A DNA stretch of 64,000 nucleotides. Source: Juglans regia (taxonomy: Eukaryota; Streptophyta; Magnoliopsida; Fagales; Juglandaceae). The translations under genes were made by a program, and so were the position numbers. Location of the stretch: assembly GCF_001411555.2 (NCBI RefSeq), contig NC_049904.1, positions 29,525,370-29,589,369 on the forward strand, given 5' to 3'. Positions 1-12,859 of this stretch are shown here, one piece after another; the stretch's first letter is position 1, and the number at the start of each line of letters is the position of its first letter. Below the pieces are notes generated by a model that was not told the origin of the DNA, ran no database searches, and saw nothing but the letters and a program-made list of their open reading frames with translations.

Positions 1-929
1 AAAGTAATTAGCAGGAAAAAAAAATCTTCAATACATAGAAGGGCAGAAAATCATCAACGAAAAAGCTGGCACATAGAAGAAATCTTAATTCTAGTCATCA
101 TTTTTGGTCTTATCTATTGGAATTATACCAGAAGCTCAAAAACGAGAAAGATGAGGTTCTATGCCAATAAAGATATAGTTCAACGAGTTCACAAATTTAA
201 AGACGTAGAAACCAAGCCATCCTCAGAACAAATAAAATGGATTCACTATTGTCCACCTTTCATTCTCAAAGCATTCCTGTGAAATAATTTGAACGTTAAG
301 CAACACTTTTAGATTTTCTTAGATTTGTGAAGTAGAAAAAATGAATTGAAAGGGATCAAATCCAAACTGTGATGCTTTATCCATCGGCCACTCAGAGTAA
401 GATGAGTTCCCAATTTTATTTTAAACCATCAAGAAATATAAATGAAAATTACAAAGAATTTTAAGGATCTGGCCTGATGTTAATCATGTTTTCAAAGTGA
501 AATGTGAAAGATAATTCACGACGGAAAAAATAAATCTAACGTTTAAGCAGTGGAGTTAGTTTCCAGAGAAGTTTTGATTCAAAGGAACCGGAGTGACACT
601 GAAAGGCTGTAGTGAACTGTCATTTACTAATGAAATAGATTTCACCACGGAATACTTAACGACAAATCCGTTGAATAAAAGGAGAATAAGCTAAAACAAC
701 CAGACTTGAATCTATTGCCAAAATCTCACGATATTGCGCCAATAGAAGTACGAATTTCAAAATCACTTTCGTTCACAACTCTAATCGATCTGCGAACTCA
801 CCAGAAGTTAAGTGAAACATATCAATAGAACCAAACGAACGGCAACAAATTCAATTTTCGATTTCCTCATATCAGAATAATAGCGCATCACTTATAAATC
901 GAAAAAGCCTAGGTAATAAACTACAAGAT
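1..929. other. Left-edge spacer, no gene recognised
   Basis: No credible open frame is visible on either strand. Read on the minus strand, 1000-700 begins with a CT-rich stretch (complement of the GA run near 975) followed by a possible donor in TTCTGGTGAGTTCGCAG. This could be the leader exon and first intron of a minus-strand gene whose coding part lies beyond the left edge. That is inference only. Confidence 0.3.
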
Positions 930-1233
930 ATGGAATCTAGTATTACGCCAGTTATATCCGTAGCTTCCGCATTCAGAGAGAGAGAGAGACATTGCCTGGT
1001 TTTGCTGTGGGAGAAAATGATCGAAGGAAAATGTGCAACGGGAGCTTTTAGGAAGAGAAGAACTGAAAGATTCAGTACGAATGAGCTCTGTATTTATAGT
1101 TTTGAAGTTCCAAGAGATTTTTTGAAGAATATGTGAGTAAGCCTCGCGTTCGTGTAATTATTTTAAAAAAGAATAGAGTTTAACATTAAAATTAATTTTT
1201 TCTTTTACATAAGTAGCATTTTTCTTTTTGTTA

Positions 1234-3440
1234 TCATCTCACGTAGAACTGACAACGTGACACTGTATCCAACGGGTATCTCATTTTAACTTGTAAAGAT
1301 GGCACCTGTGAAGGAGAAGTTGCAGGTGCTGGTGGCTTATGTGAAGAATCTGTATCAGGAATTAATTGAGGAAAAACAATGTTAAGAGTTTTAGGAGAAT
1401 TTTTGTGACTAGATGGATATGATGAAATGGAAATATAGACGGATGAAATGCAACTTCCCAAGACACAAAGGTAGAATGGTCAGATAAATCATATAGTTTA
1501 TATCCTTTAGTTCCAAAAGGATATCCAATAAAAATACACTTTCTGGCTTGGGCATAAAATTTGGATCTATTTCGGCTAAGAGTAGAGGCATAGCATAGGC
1601 AATCAAATACATTTAGATTTGTAAAAGATGGGGTAGTGTTATATAACACTTCATGAGGAGATTTGTTATTTGGAAGTGGCAAAGGAATTCGATTAACAAA
1701 AATTCTAAATGCAGGCATAAAGGGGTAGGCCTTGTGCACACCAGCCATTGTGTATTAATGACATGTTGCGTTTAGTGAATTGAGAGGTTTTAGAAGGATG
1801 CACATACTCTGTCTCGCGGGGACAGAAATCTCTTCTGATGAAATGGTGCGTTTCATTATTGTTACCCTAAGCCCCTTGTAGGATTCATTCTCAAGGCACC
1901 TTGGGAAAAAACAAACCAACTAAAGAAAAGATGAAGTGAAATGAAGGCATTGAAGGGACGCAAACATATTGGAGTCAAACTAAGGTTTTTAAAAGAGGTT
2001 TCTATAGAAAGTAACTTAAATGGGTTTCCACCAATATTTAACTAGAATTTTCTAGAGAGAGAGATGCATTACCAGTGGAGTCAAGATTCATTTTCTTAGT
2101 GGTTTGAAGTGTAAGAGAAATTGAGAGGCAAACTCTTGAAGAAAGCGAAATGGGTTTCTTTCTGAGCAGTATGTGTATGGATGGAAATGGGCACTGCATT
2201 TTTCTTTCTTCTTCCTCCGTTTTCATTTTTTTTTAAATAATATTAGCACTAATGTGACAAAACGCCACGTTAGTGGCGTGCACAGTACCTCCGCACATGT
2301 GCCTATATGTAGCAGAAGTATTTGATTAATAAGGTAACGTGCAATAAGTATGCGGTTGCCCCAAAATTGTAAAGGAAAATTTGATTGAAACCTTAAAGCT
2401 CCCACATTAAGCAGATGTTGGTGTTTAAGCTCCAAGAATAGAGTTTTGTTAAGGAGTTTCAACATAAGAGGTTTGATGAATGATGCCTTTATATCTAAAA
2501 AATTCTATCATGCAAAGTTCTGGAGCATTGTCACTTCTAACACAATGGAATTTTGTATGAAATTATGAAGTTACCATGTTATCAAAGGAAACAAAAACTG
2601 ATCTGACATGTGATTTGGACTTTAGAAGATAAACCCATGTTGATCGAGAATGAACATCGACTATTATAAAAAAAAAACTATATCTAAAACCTTGAAGAGT
2701 AAGAATAGAGAATGGACTCCATATATCACAGTGGAGTAGATAGAATGGAAAAGAAGAGTCATATGTGTTACAAGGAAAAGATAATCGTTTTCGTTTAGCT
2801 AAGGGACATACACCACAATGATCAATGTTTTTGCTTGAAAACGAAACACTAGGTACAGATTTAGCTACAAGCTAGGGACAATCTAGACAATGAAGGATTA
2901 CCTAAACAATTATGCCGAAGTTCATATTGTGAAACTGAAATAGAATTTACAGAACTAGAATGAGAAATAACATTCTTAACAACACTAACAAAGGGCTCTT
3001 GCAGTAGATATAGGCCAACTTCTCTTCTACTCTTTCCAATTATCTTCCATGGAGTAAGGCCTGAATAAAACATGAATCAGGTAAGAAAATGAAACAACAT
3101 TTCTGTCAATGAGTTAATTTGCTGACCGATAGTAGATTATATGAAAAAGATAGTACACAAAGAACATCTGTCAGAATGAGATCATTTGAAAGTCTGACAA
3201 TATCAAGATGAGTTACTTTGACTGTAGTTCCATTTGGAAGTTTAACAGATGCATTTAATATGGTAATGATGGAAGTAATGAAAGTAATTGAGTGGACTAT
3301 GTGTTCAGTATCAGCCGTGTCGATAATCCAAGAATTGCAAGGGAAAGTCAAAGGAGTAGTGTCGATAATCCAAGAATTGCAGATTCGATCTCCTTCCTCA
3401 GAAATGCTGCAGCCTCACTTATACAGGAACTAATAGAGGC
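1234..3440 (-). mobile_element. Ty1/copia polyprotein remnant (protease edge, GAG-pre-integrase, integrase)
   Basis: Decayed copia pol running right to left. Protease-edge residues NSWIIDT, then VKLPNGT and LTDVLCV, lie at 3351-3106. A GAG-pre-integrase piece (LTPWKIIG, LRHNCLGNPS) lies at 3073-2861. Integrase core pieces follow: YLLHCDIWSP (about 2740-2710), a D-containing VDVHSRS, and [10 protein letters not shown] near 2540, then KHQHLLNV at 2465-2400. The C-terminal part reads SPHEVLYNTTPSF, RKCIFIGYPFGTKGYKLYDL and ends in the linker that precedes reverse transcriptase. Reverse transcriptase, RNase H and LTRs are absent. Stops and frame changes lie between the pieces, so it is dead. The domain order protease-integrase fits copia and not gypsy. 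Confidence 0.85.
1750..2310. repeat. About 550 bp insertion splitting the copia integrase
   Basis: The integrase reading breaks off after YLINQI near 2325 and resumes at FVNRIPLPLP near 1700. The DNA between has no copia similarity. Similar TTAATCRAATWC words occur at both junctions, which may be target overlap. No terminal repeat or coding capacity was recognised; the 62-codon minus frame at 2038-2226 is low-complexity. Confidence 0.45.
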
Positions 3441-3479
3441 CAACTCCAACTGTTTTTCTTCTTTGCAAGACTAAGGAAA

Positions 3480-4486
3480 AAACTTTTGCAATAGGTGGCA
3501 TTGGTCAATTAATAAAATTTGACCCCTTGCATGTGAAAATCTTTCATGCAAACCCATAAAAAAACTGCATTATATGTTGTCTCTGTCTATATTCCAAAAA
3601 CAAAAACACGCATTGCTCCACAAGAACAGTTTCGTAAAGCTCCACAAGTGCATGATTATATGAAAAAAATTCCACACGTGGAATATTTTATTAAGCCTGA
3701 TATTATCTTCTTACTATTCTTTTACTATTTTATAGTATATTTAATATTTTTATTTTTTATTATTTTATTTTAAATTTTTTTTAACATCCTTAATCATTAA
3801 AAAAAATTAAACAAGTATACAACTTTATTAATAGTCACTTTTTTAAAAAAATTAAAGGAATAGTATATAAGTAGTAGTAAGCCTATCATTATCCTTTTAT
3901 TAAATGAGATAAAGTGTATAGTCATGATTCAAACTCAAGACCTCTTTTCTGATATTATGTGAAATTATTATTAATCTTAAAAATTTAAGCTAATAGAAAG
4001 AGGTAAATTTAATTATTTGTATTATATTCTTAACAAATTTTGAGAGATGATAATATACAGGTCCCTAATCTTTTTAAAATTAAATGATGGCAACTTAATT
4101 TAAATTCAACCCTTTTAAGTTTCCTTTACCTTTTGAGTTTGTGACTATTTCGTTCTGCATAATAATATTAACATATTTTTTATCATTATTTCCAATTTAA
4201 ATGACTATAGTTGTTAATTGTTTATTATTTATTAGTCAATTATTTCATATGATATTAGGAAATGATAGAAGACATTTGATTTCTTTTATCGTTATTTTAA
4301 TGTAGTTTTTAATAATTTCATGAGGGGAATGTGAGAAAGAGGAAAATCAAAGGAGATACGGTTCCATAGAAATCAATCTATCTTATCCACAACCTAACGA
4401 ACCAATAAGAAACCACGTCAAGCTGTGAAGGTCAAGAAACTCATACACTGCGACACAGACTACTCCCATTAACAATTACAATTCCC
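3480..4486. other. AT-rich spacer and CHLI upstream region
   Basis: Very AT-rich with no recognisable coding. The last about 100 bases before 4487 are less AT-rich and probably contain the CHLI 5' leader. No confident TATA box was identified. Confidence 0.35.
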
Positions 4487-6309
4487 ATGGCCTCAGTACT
4501 GGGGACTTCCTCAAAGGCAATCTTGGCTTCTCGGCTCCTCTCTTCTCCCACCTCCAAGCCTTCTGCACCCTCTCTCACTTTAACTCCAGGTACATTACTG
4601 AATAAAGAAACTAAATCCCACTTCATTCTTTTTTCAGTTTCTGAACCAATTTTGGGCGTGTACATTTTCGTATTGAGAACCTATGCGACAGACCAGTTCT
4701 TCTATGGTTCTTCTGCGCTCTAATCTTTCAGATTTTGTTGATTTTTAGGTGTTTTCCATCATGCTAAGAAATGGGATTTAGTTTTTTTAGTGGACTGTGT
4801 TGATTTTGGTAATTGTGGGTTTTCAGGGCAGAGTAATGGCAAAAAGTTTTATGGAGGGATTGGGATTCATGGTAAGAGGGGGAGGTCTCAATTCCATGTT
4901 GCAGTTACAAATGTTGCCACTGACGTAAGCTCCGTTGAGCAGGTACTTCATGTGTTCTTGATTTAACTTTGGTTTATTGATATATTTTCCTTATGTGCAT
5001 ATGTTAGCTAATCGGTCGCTGAAACGAGTCAAATTACTCTGCGTTCTTGTTTAGTGTTTGGATAAGATTTGAGGTCCTTGCGCACTCTAGATGTGGGCTT
5101 TATGGTTACTGAATATCACTTTTCAATTTGTGAAAAGGGGGAGATTAATAATGCCTGAGGAAGTAATCGTTTCTTAAAAGAGAATGCTTGCGGAAAAATT
5201 TTAGTGATTAGGTTATGAATTTTATGGGATTAAGGAGTGTACTTAATGATTTTCAGGCCCAGAAGCTTGCTGCTAAAGAAAGCCAAAGGCCAGTATATCC
5301 ATTTCCTGCCATTGTTGGACAGGATGAGATGAAACTATGCCTTCTGCTAAATGTCATTGATCCTAAGATCGGAGGTGTCATGATCATGGGCGATAGGGGA
5401 ACTGGGAAATCCACTACTGTTAGATCCTTGGTTGATTTGCTTCCAGAAATCAAGGTAGTAGCTGGTGACCCATATAATTCAGATCCAGAAGATCCAGAAT
5501 CCATGGGCACGGAAGTCAGAGAAAGCACTATGAAAGGAGAGAAACTACCAGTTGTATTGGCCAAAATCAACATGGTTGATTTGCCTCTGGGTGCTACAGA
5601 AGATAGGGTCTGCGGGACAATTGACATAGAGAAAGCCCTTACTGAGGGTGTCAAGGCATTTGAGCCTGGTCTTCTGGCTAAAGCTAATAGGGGGATTCTC
5701 TATGTGGATGAAGTTAATCTTTTGGATGACCACTTGGTGGATGTTTTGTTGGATTCTGCTGCCTCAGGTTGGAACACAGTGGAGAGAGAGGGTATTTCAA
5801 TTTCACATCCTGCTCGGTTTATTCTCATCGGCTCAGGCAATCCGGAAGAAGGGGAGCTCAGGCCACAGCTGCTTGATCGTTTTGGAATGCATGCACAAGT
5901 GGGGACTGTCAGGGATGCAGAGCTGAGGGTCAAGATTGTGGAGGAGAGAGCTCGGTTTGACAGAAACCCCAAGGAATTCAGGGAATCTTACAAGGCAGAG
6001 CAAGAAAAGCTTCAACAGCAAATTACCTCAGCTAGAAGTTCTCTCCCTTCCGTTCAGATTGATCATGATTTCAAGGTGAAAATATCTAAGGTTTGTTCAG
6101 AGCTGAATGTTGATGGGTTGAGAGGAGACATTGTGACAAATAGAGCTGCAAAAGCCCTAGCTGCTCTCAAGGGAAGAGATAAAGTAAGCTCAGAGGATAT
6201 TGCTACTGTGATTCCTAACTGCTTAAGACACCGCCTTCGGAAGGATCCCTTGGAGTCTATCGACTCAGGTTTACTTGTCATTGAAAAATTCTACGAGGTG
6301 TTTGGCTGA
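4487..6309 (+). CDS. CHLI: Magnesium-chelatase subunit ChlI, chloroplast
   Basis: AAA+ ATPase subunit of Mg-chelatase, which inserts Mg2+ into protoporphyrin IX with ChlD and ChlH at the first committed step of chlorophyll synthesis in the plastid. Three exons: 4487-4589, 4827-4942 and 5257-6309, joined by GT..AG borders in phases 1 and 0, giving 423 aa, which matches the usual plant length of about 424. Residues 1 to about 60 are Ser/Thr/Lys-rich and lack acidic residues, as in a transit peptide; mature sequence resumes around [16 protein letters not shown]. Walker [10 protein letters not shown] is at 118-126, Walker [10 protein letters not shown] around D224/E225, sensor-like [13 protein letters not shown], and the arginine finger LLDRFG (R281). 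The frame is intact. The longer in-frame start at 5215 lies inside intron 2 and is not used. Confidence 0.97.
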
Positions 6310-7027
6310 GGGAGGTATCTATATAAGTTTTGTTCAACAGATTATTGCTTTATTTAATAGTTTGCGGGCATTTCCATTTTCCTTCCCCACTAGCAAAACT
6401 CAGAACTATTTCCATGATATCAAACTTTACAGCAGTAGTATTTGCTAGCATCTGCAGGCAACATGGCTTTTCAGGTTTTTGACATATCTGTAAACACTTT
6501 CCGAAAAAAATAAAAGATCTCATGAAGTTAGTATCACAATGATCTAACGAATACTGGGCATCCATTATTCGTAATACATGGTCTACTTCGGTGCAAACAA
6601 CTTTTAGGGACCACGCCCCCATCGATAAAAAGCAGATAGTTATTTTATCCGTGCGATGTTACACAATACACAGTTTCGGGGTTTAACTTTGGTAAAATGT
6701 TTGTTGCATTTCTACTATTTCTAGAATTTAACCGAAATAAAAAGGCATGTTGCATTTCGACGGTGTCTGCTACCAAAAAAAAGATATATGGTACTTTCTA
6801 CACTCTACAGAAAAGCAAGAGCATCTAGTACACAATAGACCGGCAGTATTGTAGTAGGAGGAAAAAGAAAGGAGCTGGAGAAAATATAACTATTTCATTT
6901 TCTTGTCTAAAAATTCATTTATTTCACAAAAGATCATTCCGGTAACTTAAATAACGCAGGTTGTTGATTATTTGAAGAACACGAGTCAGAGTAACATGGT
7001 AAAAGACCCATCAAAATTGCTTTGGAT
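6310..7027. other. Spacer between convergent CHLI and Nudix genes
   Basis: Holds the CHLI 3' UTR and the 3' UTR of the Nudix gene on the other strand. An A-rich AATAAA-like word lies near 6507. No gene seen. Confidence 0.4.
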
Positions 7028-8125
<1,098 letters not shown>

Positions 8126-10690
8126 TTTTCAGCGTACTTTTAGTCTTTTTTTCTCTTCTTTAAATAGTTGTAACAAAATCAATGCACCGAAAAATTGACC
8201 TCATATAATCTTTAGATTTATTTTATATTAAGAGAAATAATATATAGAAGTCTCACAGCCATATATATTATTTAAAAAAGTAATGTTAGAGAGAAGTCAC
8301 TATAACAGTACATACTTTGCACTCATTACGTGGATGCTTCTAGTTAATTGTTCTCAATACTCACTTAGAGAGATGTGTGGTCTAGATGATGTCATATCAT
8401 GTATGAAAAATAGATGCTCCCAATAATGATTCTATCTATATTTATTCTATTTAAAAATATGTAATTTTATTTTATATTTCAGATAAAAAAATAAAATTAC
8501 ATATTTTTAAGTGATGTATAGGAATATGAGATTTATATCTAAAATTTTTCTTATATTAAAGTATATCAATTTGTGATATTAATTTTGTATAATCCTTTTA
8601 TAGGCAGTATTTTCCTTTCCACAATCGAGGACATGTTTTTGTACACTTGGCATTTCAAAATCTTGTGAAATAATTTGAGTGAAGATTTGAAATGATAGAG
8701 CGAAAAAATCAAATAAAAATGTTTTAAAATTAAAAAATAATATAATTTTTATTTTAAAATTTATAAAATTTCTATTGATTTTTATATTTGAATAATGATT
8801 AGATGAAAAAAATAAAAAATAAAAAAATAAAAAATAAAAATGCTAGTTAGCCCCCTCAAGTTACTACAAGTGCATTTTTATGTTTTTTTTAACATTAAAA
8901 AAAAACAAAATCAAAGTAAAATCAAAATCAAAATCAAAATGTACGAGGGGGTTAAGTGAGGGAGCTGAGTAACACATTTTATATTTGAGTGACGTTTTAA
9001 TAATAAAATTATAAAGAATTTTGAAAATTATCTTAACGCACAAACATGCCTTTAAAAATCTCTTTGTTGTTATCAAATAGGGTGAACCCCACATATTTGC
9101 TAGGCACGAGGGATGCCAACGTCAGTGAGTTTTAGGACAGATGGTATTTATTCCTATTACATCACCTTTATCGCCGCCCCAACAGCGGATTATCGCCGTC
9201 CTAACAGCGGATGGATTCAACGTTCATCTGTATATGTAGGGATGGGCGACCGTCTGTCTACGACCATACCACAAAAAGAAAATGCTAGGGCAGCCGAGCA
9301 TGTACACTAGGCGTGCTTCTAGTGCATTTTTATTTTTTTAAAATATATTTAAATATTTTAAAAAAAATGTACATATTTACTGGTAGTCATATTTTTTATT
9401 TCTTAAATATACACGAATGGTCATATTGAGGGGACAATTACTACATTTTCCTTTAAAAAAAAAGTAGGGTATTTATTCTTTGAGTGAAGCTAGCGGCAGC
9501 CTAGGCAAAATTATCTTTTTTATTTTTTATTTACTTTTATTTTTCATATTCTTTAACATCTTTAAACATTTTTTTTTTAAAATATCATATACTATCAGTC
9601 ACTTCTTTAATTAGTAAATAAAAACCTTAAAAAAAACTAAATATATAATTTATATATTTGTATATATAATTTATTTATATATTAACTACTTTAAAATGAT
9701 ACCGATATCGAAATATTTCATTTCAGTATTTTGATTGGTACAACATTCGGTACAATATTCAAAACGTTCGACGTAAATATGGTTCTTTGTTTACAAATAA
9801 CAAAACATCAGATGCCATCATCCTTCCCCACCAACTAATCTTTTCCTTGCAGGACAGCTACAATCAGAAACTTCATTAATATCCCTTGGGAAGAAAATGG
9901 ATGGTTCCATCCCTACTGGACTAAACGGGGAAGCTGTTTTTCTTCTGCGTTTTCTTTTTTCTTTGAATTAGCAATTGGGTGTTTGTGCTTTTTGTTTCAT
10001 TAGCCATTGGGCAAACAAGAGAGTCACAATTCATAAAAGCTTCGTTAAAGAACAAGAAGACAAAAGAACAGGCCAGCAGCTTCAGTTTCTCTTAACTTGT
10101 AACGCTACGTTTGGAGTAATAAAAAAATAGTGAATAGTTTGTAACTAATAATAAACTGTTTATGAATGGTAGTGAATAGTAAACTACTTCACTTACCAAA
10201 CACAAACTAATTCAATTCTTGCTTTAAATTGAAGATTCTTGGTAAACTTTTATTATCAGTAATCCCCAATATCTTGTGCAATACTATATTCTCTTTATCA
10301 CACTGACCACAACTGTCCCATAATTTTATTACATGTACACCAATGGTACTGTCGTAATGCTATATATTTTTCTTCTATGTTCTTACCCTCAATATTTTCT
10401 ATATTCAATTATTTTCATTCTATATATTTTATCAATCATTGGACGGGATAACAAAAGAGAACCTTGTGTTAATGAAAAACTGGATAAGATCTTTGTGCTT
10501 GAGACCAAGTCCTGCAATGGCTCACAGTCGAGAAAATTCTCAAGCCGTAGACAAACTGACCTGAAGAAAGGTGAATTGTGGAGACTCGGCGAAGATCTGT
10601 TCGACATTAGATATGGGTTAACTCCTCCAGTCTGAAATGTTTCAGCCACTTCGGTTTACACATCAATTGACTGAAGTTAGTTATACTAGT
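8126..10690. other. AT-rich spacer between the Nudix paralogues
   Basis: No gene recognised. Frames at 9113-9310 and 10333-10649 show no family features. Two short MITE-like stretches are suspected: 8838-8977, with ends AATGCTAGTTAGCCCCCTCA and a near-complementary TGAGGGAGCTGAGTAACACA, and about 9280-9450, with GAAAATGCTAGG at one end and CATTTTC at the other. Neither has a clear target duplication. Confidence 0.35.
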
Positions 10691-10696
10691 CCAATT

Positions 10697-10790
10697 GTGT
10701 TATGGTGTATCTTTTCCAAGAACTCTAGGAGTCTTCCTCGGATTTAAGGTATCATGGTGTATCTTTTCCAAGAACTCTAGGAATCTTGAA
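10697..10790. repeat. Tandem duplication of the end of Nudix gene 2
   Basis: A stretch of about 33 bases (core GTGTATCTTTTCCAAGAACT, then CTAGGARTCTT) occurs at about 10703-10733 and again at 10755-10787. On the minus strand both copies encode a run like IPRVLGKDTP followed by a stop. The upstream copy (10752-10787) is the true end of the gene; the other lies just past the stop. Confidence 0.8.
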
Positions 10791-12702
10791 AGGGGGCTTC
10801 TGTTCCACAAAAGCTGGTGGCCGTTGAAATACAACTGATGCAGCCCTTATCAAGATACCCGCAGTAAAACCCCATATCAAGTACTTCTTGTTTTCTGTTT
10901 CATAGTCAAAGAAATGAATGAGATACTTGTGCCCCATCCACTCTCTCTCCTCTGCTCTCCGATTTTCATCCTGAATCAAATATATTACAAAGAGTACATC
11001 AAAGATGATAATGAAAAAAAACTGTAATTTTTTTAGTCTACTTATTAAAAAATATATTTAATCCTTGCTCCATAAATGGAGCTTAAGAGAAAAACCTTGA
11101 TGAACATTTCCAAGGGAGCATCGAAAACTACTTCCACTTCAGAAGGATTTGGAGCAGGCTTAAATGCTTTCTTTTCATTAAGTATGCCGATAACAGGAAC
11201 AACTCTCAGGAGGAGCTGCATAGAAAACAATGGTAATGGAACCATCAAGTGGGAGAGAACCTAATGCATACTTAAAATACAATTTGTCACAGACTAGCGT
11301 GTGATTCAGAGTTGCAACTTTATTCTATGACAACCTCACTTGTAAATGTAGTTTACCAGGGAAAAAGAATCATACATGGTAGTCAAAAGGGCAAAAGGTG
11401 AAATCATTGATGATCATAACTCATGTAAGTTATGTAGCCATCACCAGAAGTTGAAGGTTGAATCATTAAATTTAAAATGATAATTACTTATATAACAAAA
11501 TGACAATTACTCATGAGGCTTGAATTCTGTTGACACTTCAGAATTCTGCAAACCTGAGATTCTGAGAAAGCTCACCAACCGCTCAACCTTGAAAATAAAA
11601 ATCTGACGGTTCAATACAAGCATAGTTCCCCTGATATGATTTGGACTACATCCAGTGACTCAGATTTTGATTGTAAGCACTAGTCTTTCCTAACTGATTA
11701 TGCAAAACTTCAACTTCGATATTGAGAATTGTACACACCATTTTTTGAAAGATTTGAAGATGCTATATGATTGGAAACACAGTAAGTCTATATTCACCTA
11801 ATTGTACATTGTTATGCACTTGATCTCCATTAAAGACATACCACAAATGCCTTACAAAAATGACAGTGGAAAAAATGCAAAAGAATTGATACCTTAGACA
11901 AGAATGGTTCAAGTACAGTGACAACTTTAACAAGTGAAGGATCCAACCCAATCTCCTCCCTCGCCTCCCTGGTAGCAGTATCTACATCATCTTTATCCCC
12001 CTCATCAGCTTTCCCACCCGGCAATGCTATTTCACCTGCAAAAACAAAATTCCAATACATAATTAGGTAATCTAAATCACTAACCACATCACAATCATCA
12101 GTTTATTTCCATTTGGTTCCACTTCTCCATAAAATGGAGGAAAGGGAAAAAAAAAAGTAAAAACCAACTCAGAGAAAAATTCCCATTTGATGTTGTCTTT
12201 ATACAACAACTAAACACAATTGGGGTGAAAAAACAAAATTCAAACCAAAAAGCCCAACACAAGACTCAATTTTTTTTCTCCATTTCTTTCCTTCCGCATT
12301 TTTTTCTCAGGAACCAACAAAAAGATGTGTCCGACACCACTGACCGGAATGAGTGGACAACCTCGAAGAACGTTTCGTGAGAACCACGCGCAGATCCCCA
12401 GCATCCCCTTCAAAAAGACAGACCAAAACAGCGGCTCTCTTGGGTCTAAAACTTTCTGGATCTTGCGCAATTGGAGTGGCCGATTCCGGAAAACCAACCT
12501 GGGAAACCACTTTTCCAGCGGTTTCTTCGAGGCACTGCTCGTCGATGTCCTCGAGGGTAGGCGGAGCCTTGTAGAGGCGGAGCTGCTGGGCCAAGGCGGC
12601 GAGTCTCCGAGAGCCTCCGAAGAAGCTGGACGAGTCCATAAACTTCGAGAGCGGGTCTATGGCCGGCACTGATTTTGATAGCCTGCGGAGAATCGGAATC
12701 AT
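10752..12702 (-). CDS. Nudix hydrolase, CoA-diphosphatase type (NUDT15/22-like, probably mitochondrial)
   Basis: Tandem paralogue of the gene at 7028-8125 with the same four-exon plan: 12702-12345, 12035-11893, 11215-11096 and 10970-10752, giving 279 aa. The clade signature LTKRSSRLSTHSG crosses intron 1, followed by EIALPGGKADEGDKDD and TREAREEIGL. The last exon reads DENRRAEEREWMGHKYL and ends VLGKDTP. The start at 12702 was chosen because the next residues MIPILRRLSKSVPAIDPL look like a mitochondrial presequence and the length fits NUDT15 (about 285 aa). An in-frame ATG at 12852 would add 50 Arg/Pro-rich residues; both starts are possible. The region KVVSQVGFPESATPI before the catalytic domain is absent from the neighbour, consistent with a NUDT15/22 role in mitochondrial CoA turnover (known for the family, inferred here). 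Confidence 0.92.
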
Positions 12703-12859
12703 AAAGAAGAGCTTGGCATTCTTTCTCTCGGCGTGACGGAAAGTGCCAAGAGGCGACAGGCGAGGATGGCCAATTGGCCTGGCTGGGAAGAGAGGTTGCG
12801 GGAATAGAACTCGACTGCACAATTTGAAACGAGGTTGGGTCATTGGGTTCATGCACTGC

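Noticed and set aside
5253..6281. Several minus-strand frames of 60-133 codons over CHLI exon 3
   Set aside because: They are shadows of the conserved CHLI frame on the other strand; none has family features.
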